This document shows positions 9,127 through 19,000 of a stretch of 64,000 bases of DNA, piece after piece. A program made the translations under genes and the position numbers. The stretch spans positions 154,501 to 218,500 of the forward strand of contig NC_135565.1 of the NCBI RefSeq assembly GCF_964340395.1. The letters are read 5' to 3'. How positions within the stretch are numbered: position 1 is the stretch's first letter; every line of letters begins with the position of its first letter. This DNA is from Glandiceps talaboti. Taxonomy: Eukaryota > Hemichordata > Enteropneusta > Spengelidae. The notes under the pieces are model-generated. The model worked only from the letters and a program-made list of their open reading frames with translations. It was not told the origin of the DNA and searched no databases.

Positions 9127-9186
9127 GCTCAATATAACGTTCATAAGATAACGCTATCTGAATCTGACGCCAACTTTATACTCGTT
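9077..9186. repeat. Inverted repeat next to the 172-bp duplication
   Basis: ACGAGTATAAAGTTGGC near 9077 is mirrored by GCCAACTTTATACTCGT ending near 9185, giving arms of about 32 bp with a ~45-bp loop. The right arm matches the first duplicate (GGCGTCAGATT) slightly better than the adjacent second one (GGCATCAGATT). Confidence 0.75.
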
Positions 9187-9199
9187 CGATCGATTAATT

Positions 9200-9780
9200 A
9201 CTCAAATTGGTCATTAATATTAATCGGATTATTACCAAAACCTAATCAGTTCTTGCCATTACCCTACGGAACATGTCTATGAAATTTCGTTTGAATTGGT
9301 GCAGCCGTTTTTTCGGAAATGGTGATACACACACACACAGACACACAGATTTCATCAGTATATTATAACCTTCCTTACGGAAGGTAAAAATGGCTGCTAG
9401 GCGGCCATATTGGATCGTATCACAATGAAAATGGATATGGACATGTATGTTATAGAACACTGTCCTAATATCAACTTTGAATGAGATCTGTTCAAGCATG
9501 TCTGAGTTATTGCTTTAGACAGGGAAAATTTGCAAACAAAATGGCTGCTAGGCGGCCATATTGGATCATATAATGAAACAAATTGACGTGCATATGTATG
9601 CCATTGTATGTTGCCCCTGCACCAAGTTTGAAAAAAATCGGTCCGGGCATCTCCAAGAAACGGCTCTGGACAGACGCATGGACGGACGAAACCCAATCCA
9701 TAAGTCCACATCCCGGACTTCGTCCGGCGGGGACTAATGAGTCAATTGAGGTGGGTATGTTTGTGCATATTGTACAAAAA
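9200..9780. repeat. Dispersed interspersed repeats (two related blocks)
   Basis: AAAATGGCTGCTAGGCGGCC followed by ATATTGGATC occurs at 9388 and again at 9538. The second block runs through AAAATCGGTCCGGGCATC, CAGACGCATGGACGGACG and a GGACTTCGTCC hairpin. The first is preceded by a segment ending in CACACACACAGACACACAGA, and by ACCTTCC-TTAC-GGAAGGT (about 9368-9385), a small hairpin. Such tails are typical of short non-autonomous repeats in marine invertebrates. The same family appears near 5695-5750. Confidence 0.6.
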
Positions 9781-9984
9781 CACAAGAGCTCTTTCGATCA
9801 CTAGATCGCGCATTTACTATTTCTGAAATTCAGTACCTTATCTAAAATATATTAAATTCACTTCTAAAATTCGCCTTTTAGTTTTAATCATGGCTCTTAT
9901 TTTAAAATTTGACAGCCATGTTTTCTTTGTCTTTAATGTCATTCTTTCCATCTACCTGGAAAAATGCTATGTTGGTTCTTATAT

Positions 9985-11230
9985 ATAACGTATAAGTCCT
10001 TCGCTAAATGGGATTCTTCCAACTACAGGGGTATTTCTTTGCATCCAAAATGGCTTTATCAGATTCGATGAAACTTGCCACAGATATTGATCATACAGAG
10101 ATATGATAGTTCTTATTGAATTTTAGTGGTGTGAATTAATTGCTCATTTGCATAATTAACGAACTTTGGCAATTAGGGCCTAGACCAAGAAAGACTATGC
10201 CAAATTTGATGAAACTTGCTACAGATATTGATTATACAGAGATATGATAGTTCTTAATGAAGTTTAGTGGTGTCAATTAATTGCTCATTTGCATAATTAA
10301 TGAACTTTGGCTATTAGGGCCTATTCCAAGAAAGACTGCACCAAATTTTATGAAACTTGCTAAAGATATTGACCGAGCAAAGGTATGATGGTATCGATTC
10401 AATTTCTAATTTGCATATTTTATGAACTTTTGCAATAAGATATATATAGCCAGGACTGTACTGAATTCAAGTTAACTTGCTACAGATATTGATTACACAA
10501 AGGTACAACAGTACAGAAAGACATTTCAAAGTCTCAGTAAGCACATTAACAACATTTCCCCTCATACGGGAGCATTTTCAGTTCATCTCTAGTTAGTGTT
10601 AATGAGTAACTTGCATAATTAGTGATTTGGGGTAATTAGGATCTTAAGAATATACCTGCAAATTTCATATAATTTGGTACATATATCATTCATAATAATG
10701 CGCACAAGAGGTTTCTTTATGTAGCTTTTACTTTTAGTGAGTAATTTGCATTATTAACGATCTTCAGCAATTGAGCTAGATCTGTGGAATACATACTTCA
10801 AATTCCATATAATTTATCAAATACATCAACCACGAGAAAACACCCATATCCTCTAAAGCCTGTTGGTATAGTTTTTAATTTTAATGATAATTTGCATAAT
10901 TAATAATTTTCGGTAATTAGGCTATATCTTAAGAATGCAAACTTCAAATTTCATTTAACTTGATATATGTTTGATGTAGTTGCTTGTGTAGTTTTTAATT
11001 GCGATGTGTAATTTCCATAAGTAATCATTTTGATAAGTTGGCAATATCTTTAGAATGCAAACTTAAAATTTTACATAATTTAGTACATGTATTTATGCTA
11101 AAGACGTGTATGCATCATTTAAAGGTTGATGATGTAACTTGTAAGGTAAATGGTTAATTTCCATAAATGAATGATTTTATCATAATTAGACAATTTTCAA
11201 ATCACATAGTTTCATATCATCAATTTACCA
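9985..11230. repeat. Diverged ~140-bp tandem-like repeats with recurrent ATTTGCATAATTAA
   Basis: GAAACTTGC(C/T)ACAGATATTGA recurs at about 10068, 10211, 10350 and (weaker) 10472, i.e. spacings near 143, 139 and 122 bp. Each unit is followed by TCATTTGCATAATTAA-type text and AACTTTGGCAATTAGG. More diverged cousins of the TTTGCATAATTA phrase continue at about 10611, 10750, 10891 and on to ~11,200. I read this as an old, decaying satellite or repeated insertion. No gene is seen. Confidence 0.65.
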
Positions 11231-11600
11231 ATTAAGTGGTACGTACATCATTTATAATAGCTATAGTTCAGAGGTTTGCATTCCAACAATGTGTGTAGAC
11301 CTAAAGATTTGCCCTTACAAGCGGCATTCAGTTTAAATCTGGTTTCTCCATTACCCACTTTAAATTAATGGCTCTATTCACCTAAACACACTGGACATTG
11401 ATTTTAAGTGTCATTTCATTTATTACTAAATGATCCACATTTTTTCTTTCCTTTTTCATTCCTTGCAATACATTTACCATACCTTTTAACATCATTTGCA
11501 TGAAACCCCCAAAATGTATCCTTACAACATTGAGTTCACATTTGGTTATATAATTCTTCGATGGGTGTATACATACGTACACACATATGTATGTACGTAC

Positions 11601-11631
<31 letters not shown>

Positions 11632-12472
11632 CATACATACATTCAAACCCGCCCCTGGTACTATCCAAGCAAGAATTATCACTTTTTAATATGAAATATT
11701 TCCATAAACCAGCTTTTGCTTATTTGCAATATGCTTCCCAAATAAACAAATACATACATACAATCACACACACAATCACACATATAAGGTCAAAGCGACA
11801 ACAGAATGTGATAAATTTGTATCTTTAATTTATTTACTCATTGTCTATAAATATTATAGTTATTAAGACTAGTCACTAATTTAATTTACTGATTCAAATT
11901 GAAATGGTTTAGTTTTGAAAAGCTGACTGAAAAAATCCTCCAAATGTTTGGATGCTGTAATTACTACAAACATTGAATAGAAGGGAACTACTGGAAATAA
12001 AGGATGATTTGGTTCTGGAAGTCATTACCTGATTTCATTGCAAACAAACACGAAATGTTTTACCTTGTTCTGACAGAGGTCTAGTGATGCTCTATGTAAC
12101 TTAGCAGACATATTCATGCAGTAAATAAACAATATATACTTATGACCATTTATCTGAAGGTAACAAGCAGTTTATGAATATTCATGAATATTCATTGATA
12201 TTCATGACAATACATATGTATGTCTGCTGAAACTTATATCGTACGCATACACAGTTTTATTTGGTGTTTGTTGGTAATTGTTCTGAATTCATGTCGTGAA
12301 ATGACTCCCCAATACCCAAGTTTATGAAACAATCTTTATTTCACGGAGTGGTGTCGCTCTTAAAGCACACTGGTAACCATGGTAATACATTAGAAATGGT
12401 AGCTATAATATTATGTCTCATATCTTACGCTACATACAGTGAAATAACAGACCATAATATTATTTATTACGT
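11231..12472. other. AT-rich intergenic DNA with CATA microsatellite
   Basis: No gene is recognised. A mixed GTAC/CATA microsatellite occupies about 11567-11642 and a weaker CATA/CACA run lies at about 11750-11784. A short TTCATGAATATTCAT repeat lies near 12173-12205. Open frames over these are low-complexity. Confidence 0.5.
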
Positions 12473-12577
12473 ATGTACCACTGTGTATGTTGACATTGTA
12501 CAGTCAAAAATAAAATAGCCAGCAGTGAAAATATTGGTTTTATTTCTGACTGTACATCGACATACACAGTGGTACAT
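12473..12577. repeat. Inverted repeat, ~41-bp arms
   Basis: 12473-12515 and 12537-12577 are near-perfect reverse complements (ATGTACCACTGTGTATG on the left, CATACACAGTGGTACAT on the right) with a ~21-bp spacer. It directly abuts the larger inverted-repeat element at 12581. Confidence 0.85.
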
Positions 12578-12580
12578 ATG

Positions 12581-13288
12581 CTCGGGTACATTACGGTCTG
12601 TGATTGTGTATAAAAACAATGATATGGTTAAAAGGTAAGATAGCATCTCCCAAACGCTATGAAATTAACACCAGTCCTTCACTACATACTATTCTTTTGA
12701 ATGCTAGTGAAATTGTTTTCTGTATGCAAAATGTGGTGATGACGTCATCATTTAAGTATCAAAACTTGCACGTTTTGGAACTATCAAAACCGGGAGGACA
12801 AAGACTCCAGAAATCGCCGAATTGAGACATTATACATTATTTTCGATTGTTATGCTACAATATCTAGGTAGAAAGAAATTTCTAAATTAATCATTTTCGT
12901 TGTATGACTAATTATCTTTATTTTTTACCTATATTTGCATAACAATGGTAACTTCAACATCAAATTTACTAAAAAATGATTAATTTAGAAATTTCTTTCT
13001 ACCTAGATATTGTAACATAACAACCGAAAATAATGTATAATGTCTCAATTCGGTGATTTCTGGAGTCTTTGTCCTCCCGGTTTTGATAGTTCCAAAACGT
13101 GCAAGTTTTGATACTTAAATGATGACGTCATCACCACATTTTGCATACAGAAAAAAATTTCACTAGCATTCAAAAGAATATTATGTAGTGAAGACTGGTG
13201 TTAATTTCATAGTGTTTAGGAGATGCTATCTTACCTTTTAACCATATTATTGTTTTTATACACAATCTCAGACCGTAATGTACCCGAG
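12581..13288. mobile_element. Long-inverted-repeat (foldback/MITE-like) element
   Basis: Arms 12581-12897 and 12973-13288 are reverse complements of about 316 bp, roughly 95% identical by eye, separated by 75 bp. Outer ends are CTCGGGTACATTACGG and its complement CCGTAATGTACCCGAG. There is no coding capacity, so it is non-autonomous. Each arm carries the perfect palindrome TGATGACGTCATCA (12737-12750, 13120-13133), which contains a CRE-like TGACGTCA. No clear target-site duplication is visible, so the superfamily is unknown. Confidence 0.8.
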
Positions 13289-13297
13289 TGTAATAAG

Positions 13298-13754
13298 TAA
13301 TAATACCACTAGTATGCACACACACACCAGTGCAAGTAATTTCTGCTACATATGTAATAATACCACTAGTATGTACACACACACACCAGTGCAAGTAATC
13401 TCTGGTACATATGTAATAATACCACTAGTATGCACATATGCCAGTGCAAGTAATCTCTGCTACATATGTAATAATACCACTAGTATGTACACACACACAC
13501 CAGTGTAAGTAATCTCTGGTACATATGTAATAATACCACTAGTATGTACACACACACACCAGTGTAAGTAATCTCTGGTACATATGTAATAATACCACTA
13601 GTATGCACATATGCCAGTGCAAGTAATCTCTGCTACATATGTAATAATACCACTAGTATGTACACACACACACCAGTGTAAGTAATCTCTGGTACATATG
13701 TAATAATACCACTAGTATGCACATATGCCAGTGCAAGTAATCTCTGATACATAT
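13298..13754 (+). repeat. Tandem array of 55-59-bp units (8 copies)
   Basis: Each unit begins TAATAATACCACTAGTATG and ends with CTACATATG or GTACATATG. Two length classes alternate: a longer one with an (AC)n core and a shorter one with CACATATGCCAG. Eight ACTAGTATG cores are present. The array begins 10 bp after the inverted-repeat element. Frames over it are not coding. Confidence 0.9.
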
Positions 13755-14200
13755 GTCATATTTAATGTCATACATGATTTTGAAAAAAGTCCTTCTTATA
13801 TTTCCTACTGATTCTCTGGAAGACTTCTAACTTTCAAAGGCATTACCAGTATTTTGTTTGAGCACTGCTGTTTATACAGAGAAGTGAAAACATCAAGATG
13901 CATGTAGTTTTAGATGAGATAATCCAAAAATATATAAATTTTATTTAAAAAATTCTCTTGAATATCCAAGCAATGCCTACCAACCTCTGGTTAAATTCAT
14001 TTTTACATCACATACATTGACACTTCTATGATAGACTTGTACAATTATCAATTTATAGAAATCTTCATTGGAATGTAAGCTTACCCTCTTAAAACCATTC
14101 AGCCATGTGTCTTATCATTAACATTATTCTCAAAACATTTTACGAAAATTTAAGGCAACATGTGAAATCAAATAATGTTTCCACACATACATTCTGACAA
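13755..14200. other. Featureless AT-rich DNA
   Basis: Nothing recognisable on either strand: no repeat, exon-like signal or long frame. Confidence 0.5.
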
Positions 14201-14857
14201 TGTATTTAAACAATGATTATCGTATTTTGTATCTAAACAAAATGATTTTGCTATATTGTATCTAAACAATGATTTTGTTATATTTTATCCAAACAATGAT
14301 TTTGCTATATTGTATCTAAACAATGCTTTTGCTATATTGTATCTAAACAATGCCGTTGCTATATTGTATCTAAACAATGCCTTTGCTATATTGTATCTAA
14401 ACAATGATTTTGTTATATTTTATCTAAACAATGATTTTGCTATATTGTATCTAAACAATGCCTTTGCTATATTGTATCTAAACAATGCCTTTGCTATATT
14501 GTATCTAAACAATGCCTTTGCTATATTGTATCTAAACAATGCCTTTGCTATGTTGTATCTAAACGATGCCGTTGCTATATTGTATCTAAACAATGCTTTT
14601 GCTATATTGTATCTAAACAATGCCGTTGCTATATTGTATCTAAACAATGCCTTTGCTATATTGTATCTAAACAATGATTTTGTTATATTTTATCTAAACA
14701 ATGATTTTGCTATATTGTATCTAAACAATGCCTTTGCTATATTGTATCTAAACAATGCCTTTGCTATATTGTATCTAAACAATGCCGTTGCTATATTGTA
14801 TCTAAACAATGCCTTTGCTATGTTGTATCTAAACGATGCCGTTGCTATATTGTATCT
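14201..14857 (+). repeat. 27-bp minisatellite, ~24 copies, with 270-bp higher-order repeat
   Basis: The unit is TGTATCTAAACAATG followed by a variable (GATTTT/CCTTTG/CCGTTG)-containing part ending CTATAT. It is 27 bp after two irregular first copies. Because 27 is divisible by 3, one plus frame stays open for 207 codons (a repeated YLNNAFAIL-like nonamer) and a minus frame also stays open. Variant order repeats with a 10-unit (270-bp) offset: 14405-14590 matches 14675-14860. I regard it as non-coding minisatellite. Confidence 0.92.
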
Positions 14858-15483
14858 CATGACAGTCACAAACCATTAGCGGTCCAAGTGCAACAAACCC
14901 GCGGGCTTGCCTGGCGAAAACGGGTGTCATAAAAGTTGTTTGCATCTCTAAAGCTGTTTGTAGCGTTACTTATAATAGCCTAATAAATTGATAACAACTG
15001 ATATAAGACGGAGATAAGGTTTGCCTCAATTGACTCACTCCTTAGAAATGATCTTACGCTGTGAACTACACTTTTGAATTATACTGATTTTTGTTATTAG
15101 AGAAAAGGTTACACGATGAAATTAAGTCACACATTCTTCGCTTACATTAAAGTTGTGGGATTTCAACTCGAAATGAGCATTAATCCAAGCTATCGGTAAT
15201 TCGAATTGTTCGACTCCCCCCTATTGAGAATATTGTTTCATGTTGAAATGCCAAAAGTAGTGCCGGTGGGTAATAAAATGTTTTACAGCTGTTTACTTGT
15301 GTTATGTAAGAGCCCATCATCACATGTGTAAATATTGGTACTCTTTGATAACAAGTCCACTTGCTTGGCTAATGGCTTGTCCCAGTAATGTAAACAATGT
15401 TGTAAGACACTTTGACAGATTATTGATCAATAATGATATGAATTGTTTGTTCTCTAATCATTTCATAATTTTGGTACCTTGTC
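14858..15483. other. Sequence downstream of the ACSS3-like gene
   Basis: Mostly unique AT-rich DNA. No gene is recognised. It lies beyond the putative poly(A) signal of the minus-strand gene. Confidence 0.45.
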
Positions 15484-15489
15484 TTTATT
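15484..15489 (-). promoter_or_regulatory. Candidate poly(A) signal AATAAA for the ACSS3-like gene
   Basis: TTTATT on the plus strand reads AATAAA on the minus strand, 200 nt downstream of the stop codon. It is the only canonical hexamer I noticed in that stretch. The position is plausible for a short 3' UTR, but not proven. Confidence 0.45.
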
Positions 15490-15512
15490 TTCCACAGTGT
15501 ATTGTATCATCC

Positions 15513-15680
15513 CAATGTCCACCCTGTCCAGCTGACATCAAATGTCCATCCTGTCCAGCTGACATCAAATGTTCATCCTGTCCAGCTAACATTCAATGTC
15601 CACCCTATCCAGCTAACATTCAATGTCCACCCTATCCAGCTGACATTAAATGTCCATCCTGTCCGGCTGACAGTCAACGT
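15513..15680. repeat. 27-bp minisatellite in the probable 3' UTR of the ACSS3-like gene
   Basis: Six full units start at 15513, 15540, 15567, 15594, 15621 and 15648, with a partial seventh at 15675. The typical phrase is AATGTCCATCCTGTCCAGCT. The array ends 8 bp before the minus-strand stop codon of ACSS3, so it would be transcribed as 3' UTR. A plus-strand frame across it is open with a Cys/Pro-rich nonamer, which I treat as a by-product of the 27-bp period. Confidence 0.88.
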
Positions 15681-15688
15681 TACTCACT

Positions 15689-15784
15689 TTACAAAGTAGG
15701 TCTACTGATTTTAGACATACCAATGCCTTCTAAAACCTCACGGATTTCATCGTAGGCCTCAGGTTGCTCTATGGTTGGTGGAAT
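15689..15784 (-). CDS. ACSS3: ACSS3-like acyl-CoA synthetase, last coding exon
   Basis: On the minus strand a pyrimidine-rich tract TTTTCTTTTCACCAG (acceptor AG at 15785-15786) is followed by a phase-0 exon of 31 codons and TAA (15689-15691). It encodes IPPTIEQPEAYDEIREVLEG followed by an 11-residue tail IGMSKISRPTL. The xxTIEsPexxxxI pattern right after NGxPFK is how ACSS3 proteins end. In that family this is the C-terminal extension following the AMP-binding C-terminal domain. Phase matches the exon at 61469-61644, which ends on a complete AAG codon. The two exons are separated by a 45.7-kb satellite intron. The tail after TIEQPEAY is longer than I recall for vertebrates. The short length means identity rests on the upstream exon and the phase. 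Confidence 0.82.
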   Translation of the reverse strand: MPPTIEQPEAYDEIREVLEGIGMSKISRPTL

Positions 15785-15862
15785 CTGGTGAAAAGAAAAG
15801 CATTTTGTTTGTTTAAAGTCATCAATCATGTTGCACCCCTGTATTTGATCGAACTAATTTGA

Positions 15863-16060
15863 TTGTGTGTCCCAACTAGAGATCTTAGATCAGCTGAGAA
15901 GCTGCATTTAATTCAACTGTTTGCCAACTTTAACAATACCTACGGACAAAGAGCCTTCACACTTTGGGCACCTTCCTTGTAGAATGCACTACCAATTGAT
16001 ATTTGTGGCACTAAGACTGTTCACATGTTCAAAATCTATTTAGATGTAATGATTTTGAGC
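15863..16060 (+). pseudogene. Remnant of a non-LTR retrotransposon reverse transcriptase (C-terminal part)
   Basis: Plus-strand translation from 15878 gives RDLRSAEKLHLIQL, then TYGQRAFTLWAPSL, a TAG stop, NALPIDI and MFKIYLDVMIL. This order (RDLRS..., YG.R.F...AP..WN.LP..I, FK..LK) is the conserved C-terminal end of RT proteins from CR1/Jockey/L2-like LINEs. The stop replaces the usual Trp before NALP (TAG versus TGG), and no upstream RT domain is present, so this is a dead 5'-truncated copy. It lies antisense to the ACSS3-like gene, between its last acceptor and the start of the 29-bp satellite, only about 40 bp from the first monomer. Confidence 0.8.
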
Positions 16061-16098
16061 CAGGGTCACTGCAGGACAATTGACTCTAGCCTAGAGTC

Positions 16099-19000
16099 TA
16101 GCATGTTGTCTTACACACTTACGACTCTAGTACATTGTCTTACACACCTAAGATTCTACTACATTGTCTTACACACCTAAGACTCTACTACATTGTCTTA
16201 CACACCTAAGACTCTAGTACATTGTCTTACACACCTAAGACTCTACTACATTGTCTTACACACCTAAGACTCTAGAACATTGTCTTACACACCTAAGACT
16301 CTACTACATTGTCTTACACACCTAAGACTCTAGTACATTGTCTTACACACCTAAGACTCTAGAACATTGTCTTACACACCTAAGACTCTACTACATTGTC
16401 TTACACACCTAAGACTCTACTACATTGTCTTACACACCTAAGACTCTACTACATTGTCTTACACACCTAAGACTCTAGTACATTGTCTTACACACCTAAG
16501 ACTCTAGTACATTGTCTTACACACCTAAGACTCTAATACATTGTCTTACACACCTAAGACTCTAGTACATTGTCTTACACACCTAAGACTCTAGTACATT
16601 GTCTTACACACCTAAGACTCTACTACATTGTCTTACACACCTAAGACTCTAGTACATTGTCTTACACACCTAAGACTCTAATACATTGTCTTACACACCT
16701 AAGACTCTAGTACATTGTCTTACACACCTAAGACTCTAGAACATTGTCTTACACACCTAAGACTCTACTACATTGTCTTACACACCTAAGACTCTAGAAC
16801 ATTGTCTTACACACCTAAGACTCTACTACATTGTCTTACACACCTAAGACTCTAGTACATTGTCTTACACACCTAAGACTCTAGAACATTGTCTTACACA
16901 CCTAAGACTCTACTACATTGTCTTACACACCTAAGACTCTACTACATTGTCTTACACACCTAAGACTCTACTACATTGTCTTACACACCTAAGACTCTAG
17001 TACATTGTCTTACACACCTAAGACTCTAGTACATTGTCTTACACACCTAAGACTCTAATACATTGTCTTACACACCTAAGACTCTAGTACATTGTCTTAC
17101 ACACCTAAGACTCTAGTACATTGTCTTACACACCTAAGACTCTACTACATTGTCTTACACACCTAAGACTCTAGTACATTGTCTTACACACCTAAGACTC
17201 TAATACATTGTCTTACACACCTAAGACTCTATTACATTGTCTTACACACCTAAGACTCTAGAACATTGTCTTACACACCTAAGACTCTACTACATTGTCT
17301 TACACACCTAAGACTCTAGTACATTGTCTTACACACCTAAGACTCTACTACATTGTCTTACACACCTAAGACTCTAGTACATTGTCTTACACACCTAAGA
17401 CTCTAGTACATTGTCTTACACACCTAAGACTCTAGAACATTGTCTTACACACCTAAGACTCTAGTACATTGTCTTACACACCTAAGACTCTACTACATTG
17501 TCTTACACACCTAAGACTCTAGTACATTGTCTTACACACCTAAGACTCTACTACATTGTCTTACACACCTAAGACTCTAGTACATTGTCTTACACACCTA
17601 AGACTCTACTACATTGTCTTACACACCTAAGACTCTAGTACATTGTCTTACACACCTAAGACTCTAGTACATTGTCTTACACACCTAAGACTCTAGTACA
17701 TTGTCTTACACACCTAAGACTCTAGTACATTGTCTTACACACCTAAGACTCTACTACATTGTTTTTACACACCTAAGACTCTAGTACATTGTCTTACACA
17801 CCTAAGACTCTACTACATTGTCTTACACACCTAAGACTCTAGTACATTGTCTTACACACCTAAGACTCTACTACATTGTCTTACACACCTAAGACTCTAC
17901 TACATTGTCTTACACACCTAAGACTCTAGTACATTGTCTTACACACCTAAGACGCTAGTACATTGTCTTACACACCTAAGACTCTACTACATTGTCTTAC
18001 ACACCTAAGACTCTAGTACATTGTCTTACACCCTAAGACTCTAGTACATTGTCTTACACACCTAAGACTCTACTACATTGTCTTACACACCTAAGACTCT
18101 AGTACATTGTCTTACACACCTAAGATTCTAGTACATTGTCTTACACACCTAAGACTCTACTACATTGTCTTACACACCTAAGACTCTACTACATTGTCTT
18201 ACACACCTAAGACTCTACTACATTGTCTTACACACCTAAGACTCTACTACATTGTCTTACACACCTAAGACTCTACTACATTGTCTTACACACCTACGAG
18301 TCTAGTACATTGTCTTACACACCTAAGACTCTAGTACATTGTCTTACACACCTAAGACTCTACTACATTGTCTTACACACCTAAGACTCTACTACATTGT
18401 CTTACACACCTAAGACTCTACTACATTGTCTTACACACCTAAGACTCTAGTACATTGTCTTACACACCTAAGACTCTAGTACATTGTCTTACACACCTAA
18501 GACTCTACTACATTGTCTTACACACCTAAGACTCTACTACATTGTCTTACACACCTAAGACTCTAGTACATTGTCTTACACACCTAAGACTCTACTACAT
18601 TGTCTTACACACCTAAGACTCTAGTACATTGTCTTACACACCTAAGACTCTACTACATTATCTTACACACCTAAGACTCTAGTACATTGTCTTACACACC
18701 TAAGACTCTAGTACATTGTCTTACACACCTAAGACTCTAGTGCATTGTCTTACACACCTAAGACTCTACTACATTGTCTTACACACCTAAGACTCTAGTA
18801 CATTGTCTTACACACCTAAGACTCTACTACATTGTCTTACACACCTAAGACTCTAGTACATTGTCTTACACACCTAAGACTCTACTACATTGTCTTACAC
18901 ACCTAAGACTCTAGTACATTGTCTTACACACCTAAGACTCTACTACATTGTCTTACACACCTAAGACTCTAGTACATTGTCTTACACACCTAAGACTCTA

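Noticed and set aside
14256-14879. 207-codon repeat protein on the plus strand
   Set aside because: It is a by-product of a 27-bp period; the opposite strand is open too, there is no non-repeat coding context, and no splice or start evidence.
15297-15755. 152-codon Cys/Pro repeat frame on the plus strand
   Set aside because: It spans a 27-bp minisatellite and overlaps the ACSS3 terminal exon in antisense; the non-repeat part has no recognisable domain.
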